DNA of 64,000 nt, from assembly GCF_002217985.1 (NCBI RefSeq), contig NZ_BCMI01000002.1:110492-174491 (forward strand), read 5' to 3'. The notes beneath the pieces are model-generated. The model was not told the origin of the DNA and made no database searches. It was given only the letters and a program-made list of their open reading frames with translations. The stretch's first letter is position 1. Each line of letters starts with the position of its first letter. This stretch comes from Secundilactobacillus pentosiphilus (GTDB taxonomy: Bacteria; Bacillota; Bacilli; Lactobacillales; Lactobacillaceae). Shown here in pieces: positions 33,327 through 46,089 of the stretch. Position numbers and translations under genes: made by a program.

Positions 33327-36300
33327 TTATTTCTTTTCATGTTTCCGACGCGGAAGGCCGAGCCAGCCGAGAATACTTAACAGTAAGCCACCAAGCAATG
33401 TTGGTTTAACGGTGACTGTTTCGTTGGTTTGCGGCAAACGTGTCACGGACAGTTTATTCGCCGTTTTAGCTTTCAAACGAGTTGTTAAGACAATCTGACC
33501 AGCAACACGACCAGCACGACTGTCTTTTGAAAGCACAGCTGCTGTCGCTTTTTTAGGCGTGGTCGTCGCGACAGCTTTGCCACCTTGCTCATTTTCGGTG
33601 ATTTCCGGTACCGCGTGCGCCTTAGCAGCTTTACCAAGGTGTTTTCGATACGCACCTTGGTCATCAGCTGGTGTTGTTACCATCCCCTTGTCGTTACTTG
33701 TGGCATTCGGCTGCAGCGGTTCTGGATCACTTGGCACGGACGTTTGACTATTCCCGCCACCGGAAGTAGCTGTCCCGCTGCTCCCTTGTGAAGGACCAGT
33801 TGGCGTATCATCTTGCGGCATTAAGGGAATAATGACTGTTTGATTACGGGCTTGCGCTATTAATAGCGGCAGCTCACTGACTGGAATCGCCAGCTGCCAA
33901 TTGGCAGGGACCTGTTCCAAAACCTGATACCGGTCAAACGGTACGCCAGGATTGCCAATTAAAGTCATACTGCCACGAGTAATGCCATCCGGTGTCTGGT
34001 AATTTACCGTTGTGGTTGTTGCGGCTAAAGCTGGTGCAGTAGCCGTCTTCGTTTGTGCGGCCAGGGAAATGACGATTGTCTGGTTCACCATTTGAGCCAC
34101 TAGCTTGGGCAATTCATTAACTGGTATACCTAACTGCCAACCCTTAGGAACGTGGGTCAAGATCTGATCTTGGTGAAATACTGTTCCTGGGTTACCGATC
34201 AAGATCATACTGCCACGAGTAATACCATCCGGCGTTTGGTAATTTACCGTTGTGGTTGTTGCAGCTAAGGCCGGTGCAGTAGCCGTCTTCGTTTGTGCGG
34301 CCAGGGAAATGACGATTGTCTGGTTCACCGTTTGAGCCACTAGCTTGGGCAATTCATTAACTGGTATACCTAACTGCCAACCCTTAGGAACGTGGGTCAA
34401 GATCTGATTTTGGTGAAATACTGTTCCTGGGTTACCGATCAAGATCATACTGCCACGAGTAATGCCATCCGGCGTTTGGTAATTTACCGTTGTGGTTGTT
34501 GCAGCTAAGGCCGGTGCAGTGGCCGTCTTCGTTTGTGCAGCCAAGGAAATTACGATTGTCTGGTTCACCGTTTGGGCTATTAGCCGAGGTAATTCATTAA
34601 CTGGTATACCTAACTGCCAACCTTCAGGAACGTGGGTTAAGATCTGATCTTGGTGAAATACTATTCCTGGATTACCGGTTAAGGCCATACTGCCACGGGT
34701 AATGCCATCCGGCGTTTGGTAGTTCACTGTTATCGTCGTTGCAAATATTGCGGGTGATGATGCGGTTTTATTTCTTTTAAGGTGAATCACCAAATCATTT
34801 GTCCCGTAACTACCGGACCCTACTGAGCTAAACTGAAAGGTGGCTTGATCAGGCATTTTCTCTCCGTTAGGGATGGTCAGTGTATCCGCCTTGACATCAT
34901 AGAACCACGTTTTTCCACCCTTATCCTTAAAAATTAATTCATCAGGCAACGTCACACCAACGGCCTCTTCAATTGCAGAACGAACATTTTTAATTTGAGT
35001 ATCGGTCGCCTGAGCTGCGACATCAACTCGGGCCTGCTGATTGCTTAAATAGTCTGCGGAACCCTTTTCGGCATAATCGGCGACCTTACTAATGGCGTTC
35101 TTGGCAAAGGCATCAGTAGCAATTGTTTGGTTAATAGCTGAATCTGGTTTGTCGATGACCAACTCACTAATTTTGTTATTTTCAAACGCCTGGATACCGA
35201 TCGAAATCACTTTTTCAGGAATTGTAACGGTCCCGCTAATCTGATTGTTCATAAAAGCATGGTCGCCAATTGTTTCAACGTTTTTACTTAAAGTGAGCTG
35301 GTCAATTTGATTATTTGTAAAAGCGTTATCGCCAATATAAGTAACCGTATCGGGAATCACGATTGCACCCTTTATTTGATTACCCGCAAAAGCGCTGGTC
35401 CCAATCGTTTGAATCTGATGGTCTAACGCCAGTACACTAATATGATTACCTGTAAATGCACGGTCGCCAATATTGACAACGTTTTTTGGAAGCGTCAATG
35501 AGCTAATCGCATCTGCTTCAAAGGCTGACGTTCCGATCCCTGTCAACTTACTATTCTGACCGAAACGAACCGTTGTTAACGCCTTATTATTCTGAAATGC
35601 TTCATTATTAATCAGGCCAACTTGATCCGGTACTGTCAGCGCAGTTAACTGGTTATTCGCAAACGCGTCATTGCCAATTAGCGTGACACCCGTCCCTAAA
35701 TCAAGATGACTGATCCGGTTATTGGCAAATGAGCCACGGCCCGTATACCAAGTGCCCGTTCCCAGCACCACACTGGTGATTTGATTATCTGCGTAAGCAT
35801 CATCACCAATTGACTGTACTGAATTAGGGATCACAACTTCACCGGTGAGCGCGTTACCTGCAAAGGCAGCGGTACCAATTGATGAGATGTTTTTGCCTAA
35901 TGTCACTTGGGTCAAAGCTTTGACGATCTGTAACTGATCACGGTCACTTTCATTATCAAAAGCGTAATCAGCTATGGCTGTAACTGCATCACCATTATAA
36001 GTATCGGGTATTGTGATGGCTGTCGCATACCCGTTCTTTGGTGCCGTACCGCCAGCGAGGTACTTTTGAAGCTTACCCGTGTAGCCTGTAACGGTATACC
36101 CGTAATTGTTTTTCGCGTAGGTATAATCCGTCAGCTGTGTATACGTATTAACCCCGGTTTTTTCATTTGTTGAGGCGCCAGTAACTGACACCCAATAGTT
36201 GCCAGTTTGATCCTTTAAAACAGTTGGATTGCCTGTTGGGGCAGTTGTTTCACCCGTCTTCTGATCAGCGGCTGCTGGCGTAACGCTGGGTTGCTTGGTC

Positions 36301-36749
36301 GTAGATTGACTGTTTGCAACTTTAAGCGCCAGTGAGTGACCGTTGACATCAACTGCTGGTTGCTGAGACGGTTTAGTTGCTTCAGTGGCTGGTTGAGATT
36401 GGCTTGAGGAATCAGGCGCGGAACTACTGGTTGACGCGCTTGATTGGGCATCAGGTGTACTCTCAGCAGAACTTGACGATGCACTGCTACTTGATACTTG
36501 CGCGGCATCGGCTTCACCCTTTTGCTGTTCTGATGAGTCGACTACTGAGGACGTTGATGCCTTAGTTGTTTCAGTCTGCGTTGCTGATGTCTCCTGAACA
36601 TTAGCACTGGCAACCGACATACTCAGTGTAAAGCCAGTCATCATTGTCACGGTAATAATCCCCATCCGAACCCAGCATTTCTCTTTATTGCACTCAAAAT
36701 GCTGCAGTCGAACCATATTCAGATTATTTAATCGGTCGTTTTTTTCCAT
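33327..36749 (-). CDS. LPQTN-anchored surface protein with BspA-type LRR and four MucBP-like repeats
   Basis: 1140 residues. An extended signal region (NKEKCWVRMGIITVTMMTG) resembles a degenerate KxYKxGKxW/YSIRK type. A Ser/Thr-rich stalk runs to about residue 170. Leucine-rich repeats of the LRR_5/BspA type follow (about 240-560; repeated IGTSAFAGNQI-type units of about 23 residues). Then come four tandem repeats of about 80 residues starting TVNYQTPDGITRGSM and ending NQTIVISL, a Ser/Gly linker, and a sortase signal LPQTNE with hydrophobic helix and RRKHEKK tail. It is probably an adhesin on the wall. The LPQTxE form is typical of plantarum-like lactobacilli. Confidence 0.9.
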   Translation of the reverse strand: MEKNDRLNNLNMVRLQHFECNKEKCWVRMGIITVTMMTGFTLSMSVASANVQETSATQTETTKASTSSVVDSSEQQKGEADAAQVSSSSASSSSAESTPDAQSSASTSSSAPDSSSQSQPATEATKPSQQPAVDVNGHSLALKVANSQSTTKQPSVTPAAADQKTGETTAPTGNPTVLKDQTGNYWVSVTGASTNEKTGVNTYTQLTDYTYAKNNYGYTVTGYTGKLQKYLAGGTAPKNGYATAITIPDTYNGDAVTAIADYAFDNESDRDQLQIVKALTQVTLGKNISSIGTAAFAGNALTGEVVIPNSVQSIGDDAYADNQITSVVLGTGTWYTGRGSFANNRISHLDLGTGVTLIGNDAFANNQLTALTVPDQVGLINNEAFQNNKALTTVRFGQNSKLTGIGTSAFEADAISSLTLPKNVVNIGDRAFTGNHISVLALDHQIQTIGTSAFAGNQIKGAIVIPDTVTYIGDNAFTNNQIDQLTLSKNVETIGDHAFMNNQISGTVTIPEKVISIGIQAFENNKISELVIDKPDSAINQTIATDAFAKNAISKVADYAEKGSADYLSNQQARVDVAAQATDTQIKNVRSAIEEAVGVTLPDELIFKDKGGKTWFYDVKADTLTIPNGEKMPDQATFQFSSVGSGSYGTNDLVIHLKRNKTASSPAIFATTITVNYQTPDGITRGSMALTGNPGIVFHQDQILTHVPEGWQLGIPVNELPRLIAQTVNQTIVISLAAQTKTATAPALAATTTTVNYQTPDGITRGSMILIGNPGTVFHQNQILTHVPKGWQLGIPVNELPKLVAQTVNQTIVISLAAQTKTATAPALAATTTTVNYQTPDGITRGSMILIGNPGTVFHQDQILTHVPKGWQLGIPVNELPKLVAQMVNQTIVISLAAQTKTATAPALAATTTTVNYQTPDGITRGSMTLIGNPGVPFDRYQVLEQVPANWQLAIPVSELPLLIAQARNQTVIIPLMPQDDTPTGPSQGSSGTATSGGGNSQTSVPSDPEPLQPNATSNDKGMVTTPADDQGAYRKHLGKAAKAHAVPEITENEQGGKAVATTTPKKATAAVLSKDSRAGRVAGQIVLTTRLKAKTANKLSVTRLPQTNETVTVKPTLLGGLLLSILGWLGLPRRKHEKK
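33830..34745 (-). repeat. Tandem repeats of about 240 bp inside the adhesin gene
   Basis: Three of four units are almost identical at DNA level (for example the shared segments near 34040-34260 and 34280-34500), while the unit nearest the C-terminus has diverged. Such arrays are prone to unit gain and loss. Confidence 0.85.
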
Positions 36750-36899
36750 TTACTTGTGATACTCCTTGCTTAAAATTCTATAATTCGGTATTACTCTGGA
36801 TAGACGTGCTTTCACTATACCACTGCTTTGGGTATCTAAGTAGGGATTACATGAATTAAATTTACAAGACTTGTATCATAAACCTGAAAATGAGGCAAA

Positions 36900-36941
36900 C
36901 AAAAAAAGGGGCCAACCAGCAAATGCTGATTGACACCCTTT
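36900..36941 (-). terminator. Terminator of the rpsF-ssb-rpsR operon
   Basis: On the minus strand AAAGGGTGTCAATCAGC pairs with GCTGGTTGGCCCCTTT, followed by a T run. Confidence 0.85.
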
Positions 36942-36951
36942 ACTCACTATA

Positions 36952-37188
36952 TTAGTCAGCAACAACGAATGGCATTAAGCCCATGATCCGTGCACGCTTG
37001 ATAGCGATGGTTAACTTACGTTGGTTCTTGGCACTAGTACCAGTCACCCGACGTGGTAAGATCTTGCCACGTTCTGAAACAAAACGTTCCAATAAGTTAG
37101 TATCTTTGTAATCGATGTATTCGATATGGTTTGCGGCGATGAAGTCGACTTTACGACGACGACGGCCACCTCTTCTTTGTTGAGCCAT
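36952..37188 (-). CDS. rpsR: 30S ribosomal protein S18
   Basis: 78 residues with the basic start [29 protein letters not shown] and the core [45 protein letters not shown]18 pairs with S6 on the platform of the small subunit. It is last in the rpsF-ssb-rpsR operon. Confidence 0.98.
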   Translation of the reverse strand: MAQQRRGGRRRRKVDFIAANHIEYIDYKDTNLLERFVSERGKILPRRVTGTSAKNQRKLTIAIKRARIMGLMPFVVAD

Positions 37189-37212
37189 GATTTTCCCTCC
37201 AATTCGATCCGT

Positions 37213-37740
37213 TTAGAACGGTAAATCATCATCGGAGATATCAATTGAATCACCATTATTAGCAAATGGGTCAGCCTGATTATCCCCGCTATTCTGATTA
37301 TTATTGTTAGCCGCTCCATTGGTATTTGGATTACCAAACGGATTAGTGTTCTGAGGAGCATTGCCAGTGGGTGCGTTATTGTTACCGCCATTATTGCTGT
37401 TACCTGCATTATTATTCGCTGAACGCGGTTCTAATAAAGCAAAGTTTTCCACAACAACTTCGGTAACGTAGACCCGTTGACCCTGCTGATTTTCGTAGTT
37501 TCTGGTTTGAATCCGACCATCGATCCCGACTAACGCACCCTTGTGGGTAAAATTAGCAAAGTTCTCAGCGGATTTGCGCCAAATAACACAGTTGATAAAG
37601 TCAGCTTCACGTTCGTTGTTTTGATTGGTAAATTGCCGATCAACAGCTAACGTAAAGTTCCCAACTGCTGCCCCGCTTGGGGTATACCGCAAATCAACAT
37701 CTCTTGTCAAGCGTCCGGTAAGCACTGCCCGGTTGATCAT
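37213..37740 (-). CDS. ssb: Single-stranded DNA-binding protein
   Basis: 175 residues. An OB fold of about 105 residues starts [23 protein letters not shown] and includes [47 protein letters not shown] long Asn/Gly-rich linker follows, then the acidic tip DISDDDLPF that recruits partner proteins. It lies between the genes for S6 and S18. Confidence 0.98.
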   Translation of the reverse strand: MINRAVLTGRLTRDVDLRYTPSGAAVGNFTLAVDRQFTNQNNEREADFINCVIWRKSAENFANFTHKGALVGIDGRIQTRNYENQQGQRVYVTEVVVENFALLEPRSANNNAGNSNNGGNNNAPTGNAPQNTNPFGNPNTNGAANNNNQNSGDNQADPFANNGDSIDISDDDLPF

Positions 37741-37775
37741 ACGACCCGCTCCTCTCAGTAGTTAAATGTCAAAAA

Positions 37776-38063
37776 TTAGTCTTCGCGTTTTACGATCATG
37801 TGACGAAGAATATCATCATTGATCTTTGAAAGACGGTCGAATTCGTTTAAAGCTTTATCGTCATTAGCGTTTAAGTTAACAATGTGATAAACACCTTCAT
37901 TGTAACCGCCAATTTCGTAAGCGAAACGAAGCTTCTTCCAATCTTTTGAATCGATTAAATCTGCACCATTATCAGTCAAAATCTTGTCGAAACGGTCAAC
38001 CAATGCGGTCTTTGCTGCATCGTCAAGATCTGGACGAATGATGTAGGTAATTTCATACTTCAT
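37776..38063 (-). CDS. rpsF: 30S ribosomal protein S6
   Basis: 95 residues beginning [25 protein letters not shown], with [26 protein letters not shown] and the end IRH-type [17 protein letters not shown] stands upstream. First gene of rpsF-ssb-rpsR. Confidence 0.98.
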   Translation of the reverse strand: MKYEITYIIRPDLDDAAKTALVDRFDKILTDNGADLIDSKDWKKLRFAYEIGGYNEGVYHIVNLNANDDKALNEFDRLSKINDDILRHMIVKRED

Positions 38064-38155
38064 GAAATTTGCACCTCCTTATGGACTTCAGGCCCTCTTC
38101 ATTGAGTTTTAAGAGAGCAAGGAGAGTTATCCGAATGGATTACTCACAGAATATT

Positions 38156-38184
38156 ATTCTACCAAAGTTCAATCAAAAGTGCAA
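38156..38184 (-). promoter_or_regulatory. Promoter of rpsF-ssb-rpsR
   Basis: TTGCAC (38184-38179), a 17 bp spacer, and TAGAAT (38161-38156). It gives a leader of about 85 nt that contains a small ATCC-ATTC-GGAT hairpin. Confidence 0.7.
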
Positions 38185-38312
38185 TGTTATTCTCCATTTA
38201 GATTACCGGCAGCGAGACGATCACCCCGCAATTCGGCTGCCGTAACCTTCAAAAATTAACTTATTTTAAGACTAACCTGACAAGAGATGGTGGTTATACC
38301 TGTTATCTACGC

Positions 38313-38345
38313 AAAAAAGAACGGCATTAATTGCCGTTCTTTTAA
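38313..38345 (-). terminator. gyrA terminator
   Basis: AAAAGAACGGCA pairs with TGCCGTTCTTTT, with T on both strands, just after the gyrA stop. Confidence 0.85.
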
Positions 38346-38356
38346 ATTACTTTATT

Positions 38357-40936
38357 TTATTCATCATCGCTACTGTCATCACTGTCAGCTGATGAATCAG
38401 TGTCATCATCCGTTGCCCGGTCAACTAACCGGTTTAATGATGTATCACCACCGTCAGTTGAATCATCCGATACCGCATCGTCAGATTCATCTTCAGGCGC
38501 TTCTTTTTCAACAACCGCCATGGTCGCGACTTTCGAGTCATCGTCCAAACGAATCAGGTGAACGCCCAAGGTTGCCCGACCGGTTTGTGAGACATTTTCC
38601 ACACCAAACCGGATCATGACACCCTTATCGGTGATCAGCATAATGTCTTCTTCACCGGTAACCGTTGCTAAGCCCGCAAGCGGACCATTCTTTTCGGTCA
38701 CGTTGATGGTCTTAATCCCTTTGCCACCACGTCCCTTGATGGCATATTCGCTAGCTGGCGTCTGTTTACCGTAGCCCTTTTCCGAAATGACAAAGACGTT
38801 ATCATTCGGTTCTAGAATATCTGAACCAACGACGTAATCATCTTCACGAAGACGGACACCACGAACACCAGTAGCTGAACGGCCCATTGAACGAACATCG
38901 CTAGCCTTAAAGCTAACGGCGTAGCCTGAATGGGTCCCAATGATCATGCATTGCTCATCGTCAACAATGGAAACGTTGATCAGCTGATCGTCATCTTTCA
39001 GACTCAAAGCTTTAAGTCCGTTGCTGCGAATATTGGAGAAGTCGCTAACTGGCGTTCGTTTAACGGTGCCGTGCAGGGTGGTGAAGAACAGATACTTCTG
39101 CTGATCACCCGCTGCATCAGACACGTTGATCACGGCTTGAATCTTCTCGCCAGCTTCAATATTCAACAGGTTAATAACGGGAATTCCCTTAGCGGAACGA
39201 CCGTATTCGGGAATTTCATAACCCTTCATCCGGTAAACTTTACCAGCGTTAGTAAAGAATAACAAAACGTCATGCGTCGAAGTTGAAATCAGGTGCTCGA
39301 TAAAGTCGTCATCGTGGATACCCATACCTTGAACACCACGGCCGCCACGATTTTGCGCCTTAAATTCAGACGTTGGTAACCGTTTAATGTAGCCGTTATG
39401 GGTCAAAGAAATCATGACGTTTTCTTCTTCGATTAAGTCCTCGTCTTCCAGACTCAAGACTTCACCGACCATTAATTCGGTTCGACGTGGGTCACCGAAT
39501 TTATTTTGAATGTCCAGCAGTTCCTCGTAGATAATTTGGTTCTGCTTGTCCTTGCTTGCCAAGATCTCTTGGTAGTTAGCGATGGCCTTCTGCAGGTCCG
39601 CATACTCCTTTTCAACCTTATCGCGTTCCAGACCAGTCAAACGAACCAGCCGCATATCCAAAATAGCTTGCGCCTGTTTTTCGGAAAGCGGGTAGCGATC
39701 AATCAACTCGTTTTTAGCAATTTCAGCTGTGTGCGAATTACGGATGATCGCAATAATTTCGTCAATGTGATCAAGCGCAATTTGCAGCCCTTCCAGAATA
39801 TGTGCCCGTGCTTTCGCCTTTTTCAGTTCAAATTCAGTCCGGCGACGGATGACTTCCAGTTGATGAGCCAGATAATACTGCAAAATCTCTTTTAAGCTCA
39901 AAATCTTCGGTGAGCCGTTTACGATAGCCAGCATGTTGAACCCAAATGAAGTTTGCATCATCGTCATTTTGTACAAGTTATTCAAGATAACTTCAGCACT
40001 GGCGTCACGACGAACATCGACGACGATCCGCATCCCTTCACGGTCAGACTCATCGTTAACATCCGTAATGCCTTCGATCCGTTTGTCCCGTGCAAGTTCA
40101 GCGATCCGTTCAATTAGCCGCGCCTTGTTGACCATGTAAGGAATCTCGGTGGCAACGATCTTTTGCTTGCCGCTTTTATCTTCTTCAATTTCAACTTTAG
40201 CTCGTAAAGTAATGGTTCCCTTACCGGTTTCATAAGCTTTTCGAATACCGGATTTGCCCATAACAACACCGCCGGTAGGAAAATCGGGACCAGGTAAGGC
40301 TTCCATCAAATCAGCAGTGGTCGCATCGGGATTTTTCATCAGAATATGCAACGCACTGATCACCTCCGCCAAATTATGCGGCGGAATGTTGGTAGCCATC
40401 CCAACGGCGATACCAGACGCACCGTTTACCAGCAAGTTGGGAAAACGCGCTGGTAAAACCACGGGTTCCTTTTCAGTGCCATCGTAGTTGGGCTGATAAT
40501 CGATGGTATCTTTGTTGATATCCCGCAGCATTTCCATGGCAACCTTACTCAAACGCGCTTCGGTATACCGCATGGCAGCTGCGCCATCACCATCAACTGA
40601 CCCAAAGTTACCATGCCCATCAACTAACATGTAACGGTAACTGAAGTCTTGTGCCATCCGAACCATGGCTTCATAAATCGCGGAATCACCATGGGGGTGA
40701 AATTTCCCCATAACATCCCCGACGATTCTGGCAGACTTCTTGTACGGCTTATCAGGTGTCACACCTAATTCACTCATGCCGTAAAGAATCCGTCGGTGAA
40801 CTGGCTTTAGTCCATCACGAACATCTGGCAGTGCCCGAGCAACAATAACACTCATGGCATAGTCCAAAAATGAAGTCCGCATGGTTTTCGCTAAATCGAC
40901 ATCGGTGATGCGACTTGGCAGTTCTTCATTCGCCAA
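38357..40936 (-). CDS. gyrA: DNA gyrase subunit A
   Basis: 859 residues from a TTG start (GGGAGG eight bases upstream). Breakage-reunion domain with the active Tyr in [13 protein letters not shown]. The quinolone region [19 protein letters not shown] keeps the sensitive-type Ser and Glu. The C-terminal DNA-wrapping domain includes the GyrA box [11 protein letters not shown], and the tail is very acidic (rich in Asp and Ser). With GyrB it introduces negative supercoils. It follows gyrB by 83 bp. Confidence 0.98.
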   Translation of the reverse strand: MANEELPSRITDVDLAKTMRTSFLDYAMSVIVARALPDVRDGLKPVHRRILYGMSELGVTPDKPYKKSARIVGDVMGKFHPHGDSAIYEAMVRMAQDFSYRYMLVDGHGNFGSVDGDGAAAMRYTEARLSKVAMEMLRDINKDTIDYQPNYDGTEKEPVVLPARFPNLLVNGASGIAVGMATNIPPHNLAEVISALHILMKNPDATTADLMEALPGPDFPTGGVVMGKSGIRKAYETGKGTITLRAKVEIEEDKSGKQKIVATEIPYMVNKARLIERIAELARDKRIEGITDVNDESDREGMRIVVDVRRDASAEVILNNLYKMTMMQTSFGFNMLAIVNGSPKILSLKEILQYYLAHQLEVIRRRTEFELKKAKARAHILEGLQIALDHIDEIIAIIRNSHTAEIAKNELIDRYPLSEKQAQAILDMRLVRLTGLERDKVEKEYADLQKAIANYQEILASKDKQNQIIYEELLDIQNKFGDPRRTELMVGEVLSLEDEDLIEEENVMISLTHNGYIKRLPTSEFKAQNRGGRGVQGMGIHDDDFIEHLISTSTHDVLLFFTNAGKVYRMKGYEIPEYGRSAKGIPVINLLNIEAGEKIQAVINVSDAAGDQQKYLFFTTLHGTVKRTPVSDFSNIRSNGLKALSLKDDDQLINVSIVDDEQCMIIGTHSGYAVSFKASDVRSMGRSATGVRGVRLREDDYVVGSDILEPNDNVFVISEKGYGKQTPASEYAIKGRGGKGIKTINVTEKNGPLAGLATVTGEEDIMLITDKGVMIRFGVENVSQTGRATLGVHLIRLDDDSKVATMAVVEKEAPEDESDDAVSDDSTDGGDTSLNRLVDRATDDDTDSSADSDDSSDDE

Positions 40937-41019
40937 ATTAAGTACCTCCCATACTGTTTCACGGGCAACTCAACTACCCGTCGATCAATGACTCCCAGAG
41001 AATTTAAGCTCAATTCCAA

Positions 41020-42978
<1,959 letters not shown>

Positions 42979-43000
42979 TCACTATAATTCCCTGTGATAA

Positions 43001-44119
43001 CTATTCATCAGCCTGGATTTCACCATCGCTGATCCTAAATACTTTTGGTTGATGTATCAATTTTTGCGCCACACCGCTTAAACTGGTGGTGGTTAAGAAG
43101 GTCTGAACCTTATCTTGAATCGCCGTTAATAAGTGGGTTTGCCGATTATCATCTAATTCAGACAAAACATCATCTAGCAGTAACACCGGATACTCACCCG
43201 TCTGCTCATGCATTAAGTCGATCTCGGCCAACTTAACGCTAAGCGCTGTGGTGCGTTGCTGCCCCTGAGAACCAAAACTCGAGACGTCCTTATCGTTCAC
43301 CAGGAATTTTAAGTCGTCCCGGTGCGGCCCGATAAGCGTTGTTCGCCGAAAAAGTTCCTTTTCTCGGTGCTGCTGATAAAGCTGCTTTAGCGCATCATAG
43401 ACGTGCTGGGTATCTACTAGATTTTCATCTTTAACACTGGTTTCATAATGAAATGACAGTTTTTCCCGCTGCTGGGAAATCTCCTGATGAACCTGAGCTG
43501 CCCAGACTTCTAAGCGCTTCAATAGCGTGACGCGGGCACTGATGATCTCAGAACCGTACGCCGCCAGCTGATCTGACAAAACGTCTAACAGCACCATATC
43601 GGATTGCTGTTTATGGCCTAATTCCTTAAGGTAGCGATTACGCTGCTTTAAAATCATCCGGTACTGGGTCGTATTGTATAAATATTTATGACTCATCTGT
43701 CCAAATTCCATATCCATGAAACGCCGCCGGACTTGTGGCGATCCCTTAACTAAATTAAGATCTTCCGGTGCAAATAAAATCACGTTTAACTGACCGACAT
43801 AACCCGATAATCTGGCCTGTTCCAAATGATTCACTTTTGCTTTTTTACCGTGTTTTGAAAGGTCTAATTCCAGCGGCGTAACGCCACCGTGCTTTTGAAC
43901 TCGGCCTAACACCTGCGCTGCTTGCGCCTGCCAGCCGATCAATTCACGATCATTGCTTGTCCGGTGACTGCGCGCTAAAGCCAAGAAGTAAATGGCTTCC
44001 AGCAAATTGGTCTTCCCCTGTGCGTTCTCACCGATCAAAACGTTCACGCCTGGTCCAAAAGTAACCGTCAAATCCTCATAATTGCGAAAATGATGCAACC
44101 TTAATTCTTCTAGTTTCAT
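43001..44119 (-). CDS. recF: DNA repair and replication protein RecF
   Basis: 372 residues. The start [54 protein letters not shown] contains the Walker A site. The signature ([19 protein letters not shown]) and the Walker B region ([22 protein letters not shown]) follow. RecF loads RecA at gaps with RecO and RecR. It starts just after yaaA. Confidence 0.98.
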   Translation of the reverse strand: MKLEELRLHHFRNYEDLTVTFGPGVNVLIGENAQGKTNLLEAIYFLALARSHRTSNDRELIGWQAQAAQVLGRVQKHGGVTPLELDLSKHGKKAKVNHLEQARLSGYVGQLNVILFAPEDLNLVKGSPQVRRRFMDMEFGQMSHKYLYNTTQYRMILKQRNRYLKELGHKQQSDMVLLDVLSDQLAAYGSEIISARVTLLKRLEVWAAQVHQEISQQREKLSFHYETSVKDENLVDTQHVYDALKQLYQQHREKELFRRTTLIGPHRDDLKFLVNDKDVSSFGSQGQQRTTALSVKLAEIDLMHEQTGEYPVLLLDDVLSELDDNRQTHLLTAIQDKVQTFLTTTSLSGVAQKLIHQPKVFRISDGEIQADE

Positions 44120-44123
44120 AAGC

Positions 44124-44351
44124 TTATTCAGCCTGTTTTAAGCGAATAAAAAACAGCCCGACATCTTTAACATCGACCGTATCTCCTGGATATAGTTTTC
44201 GTCCGCGCCGATCATCCGGCTCATCATTAACATCAACTGCGTGTTCCTTCAAATACCACTTCGCTTGACCACCTGAGCTAACGATTGCTTCCTCTTTGAG
44301 CAATTGGCCTAAGGTGATAAAGGGTGGTTCAATGAAAACTTCCTTTTTCAC
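44124..44351 (-). CDS. yaaA: S4-domain RNA-binding protein YaaA/RlbA
   Basis: 75 residues if translation starts at the GTG at 44351, which has GGTGG eight bases upstream and gives the usual opening ([33 protein letters not shown]). An upstream ATG (44369) would add six residues but would use the ribosome site as coding sequence. The S4 fold binds RNA; this small protein between dnaN and recF is conserved across Firmicutes. Its end is [20 protein letters not shown]. Confidence 0.93.
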   Translation of the reverse strand: MKKEVFIEPPFITLGQLLKEEAIVSSGGQAKWYLKEHAVDVNDEPDDRRGRKLYPGDTVDVKDVGLFFIRLKQAE

Positions 44352-44643
44352 AGCTTCACCCACCTTCATTTTCTCTTATAATTATACGCTTTTTAGGGGT
44401 AAAAGTATAGTTTCAGTTTCATTTTAAGCCATTTGAGCGCTTTTCCATATTTGTAAGGTATTTTGCCATAATTCAGTTAAAAACGCTTAGAGCTTAAAAA
44501 TAACGTTTTAGAAGAAATTAAGCGTTTATCGAATTAACAACGCAATGACTCTTGTGAAAAAGTAGAAAAAACACTGCGATTTAACCTAAAAAACCAATCA
44601 TTTTTGTAAAATTAACTTTTTTAGCTAACGTTTTGTTAGGTAC
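44352..44643. promoter_or_regulatory. AT-rich region between dnaN terminator and yaaA
   Basis: No gene. A minus-strand TATAAT at 44386-44381 is the likely -10 of the yaaA-recF-gyrB-gyrA operon and would give a very short leader. No clear -35 was found. Confidence 0.5.
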
Positions 44644-44683
44644 AAAAAAGCACCGGTTCAGTTTTGTGCTGAACCGGTGCTTT
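44644..44683 (-). terminator. dnaN terminator
   Basis: AAAGCACCGGTTCAG pairs with CTGAACCGGTGCTTT around a 7-base loop; the minus strand then has a T run. It separates dnaA-dnaN from yaaA-recF-gyrBA. Confidence 0.9.
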
Positions 44684-44696
44684 GCTTATTTTCTGC

Positions 44697-45836
44697 TTAA
44701 AACGTTCTGACTGGTGTGATCAGCTGAATGAAGTTTTCCTGATCTTCAGTTGGAACTAACGTAAACGGCCGCAATGGTGACGTAAAGGCAATTTTGATCA
44801 CTGCTGCACCAAATGACCGCAAAGCGTCTTTCATATAGTCGGGATTGAAGGAAATCTCCAATTCTTCTCCGGTCATTTCACTAGGCGTCAAGGCTTCCTC
44901 AACGTTACCAACGTCGGGCGAATTACCAAAAATCTTCGCCTGACTGTTAGCTGGGTCAAGTGTCAGCTTAACCACGTTGTTGCGTGATTCGTGTGACAGC
45001 AGTGAGGCACGCTCGATAGCTGAAAGTAAGCCCTTGGCGTCAAATTCAGCACTGGTAGTCGATTCGTTTGGAATCAGTCGCGACGTATCTGGATAGTTGC
45101 CTTCCAGTAATCGTGAATAAAACATGGTGTCACCGATCGTAAACAGGACTTGGTTTTCTGATAACCGCATTTCAACGTCCGGATTATCATCGCCAATCAT
45201 CCGTGCAAGTTCCGTTAAGCTCTTGCCGGGAATAATGACGTCGTAAGTCGCGGAGGCAGACGATGGCAACTCGATTTTTCGTTGACTTAACCGGTGACTG
45301 TCAGTGGCAACCGCTAACAGCTGGTTATCAACTAACGTAAAGTGAACCCCGGTTAGAATCGGCCGGCTTTCCTGGTTAGAGACCGCAATAACGGTTTGGT
45401 TGATCAATTCCCGGAAAACGTCGCCGGTTAAAGTAATCGCATCGCTGGCATCGATTTCTGGCAAGTGCGGATAGTTATTTGCATCTAAACCATTGATCGT
45501 AAACGATGCCGAACCAGAAGTGATTTCCGTTTGGAACCCTTCAGTCACATCTAACGTCATGTTGTCTTCCGGCAGGCGTTTGACAATATCACTGAAAAAG
45601 CGGGCAGGCAACACAATGGCACCTGGGCTTTGAATGGCGAGTTGATTGTCCGGATTATCCGAATGAATCAGCGTTTCAATGGAAATGTCGGCATCTGAAC
45701 CGGTTAAAGTCAAGCCAGTATCATCAGCTGATAATTTTAAACCGGTTAAGATTGGGATCGTTGTTTTTGAAGAAATAGCGCGTTGCACGTTGTTCAGTTC
45801 CTTGATAAACGCTGCACGATTAATTGTAAATTTCAT
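44697..45836 (-). CDS. dnaN: DNA polymerase III sliding clamp (beta subunit)
   Basis: 379 residues. MKFTINRAAFIKELNNVQRAISSKTTIPILTGLKL is the standard start; three repeated clamp domains follow and the end is PFTLVPTEDQENFIQLITPVRTF. It forms the dimeric ring that tethers polymerase. It is the second gene of dnaA-dnaN, with DnaA boxes in the space between. Confidence 0.98.
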   Translation of the reverse strand: MKFTINRAAFIKELNNVQRAISSKTTIPILTGLKLSADDTGLTLTGSDADISIETLIHSDNPDNQLAIQSPGAIVLPARFFSDIVKRLPEDNMTLDVTEGFQTEITSGSASFTINGLDANNYPHLPEIDASDAITLTGDVFRELINQTVIAVSNQESRPILTGVHFTLVDNQLLAVATDSHRLSQRKIELPSSASATYDVIIPGKSLTELARMIGDDNPDVEMRLSENQVLFTIGDTMFYSRLLEGNYPDTSRLIPNESTTSAEFDAKGLLSAIERASLLSHESRNNVVKLTLDPANSQAKIFGNSPDVGNVEEALTPSEMTGEELEISFNPDYMKDALRSFGAAVIKIAFTSPLRPFTLVPTEDQENFIQLITPVRTF

Positions 45837-46089
45837 GTTTGGGACTCCTTATAATCCATAATATAAATAAAAAGAATAGTAATAGTAGGGCAGTGGAAAC
45901 TGTGGATAAGTTTAAGAAACACTTATTAATTAGGAGTTATGCACATGTGGATAACTTGTGCATAACTTTTTGAGTTTTCCACACCCGTTTCTCTGAAGTC
46001 TTATCTATCATAGCCTATTCGTACCAGTAAAAAAAGTAGCCGATTTGAGATTTGAATCAAATCGATTACTCATTTACCCGTTAATAAGA
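45837..46089. other. DnaA-box cluster between dnaA and dnaN
   Basis: Boxes at 45901-45909 (TGTGGATAA), 45937-45945 (TTATGCACA), 45946-45954 (TGTGGATAA), 45957-45965 (TGTGCATAA) and 45975-45983 (TTTTCCACA). Together with the cluster before dnaA this gives the two-part origin layout seen in Firmicutes. Confidence 0.8.

Noticed and set aside
37044..37409. 121-codon frame across ssb and rpsR
   Set aside because: It is a shadow of the Asn/Gly-rich linker codons of ssb read in another frame.
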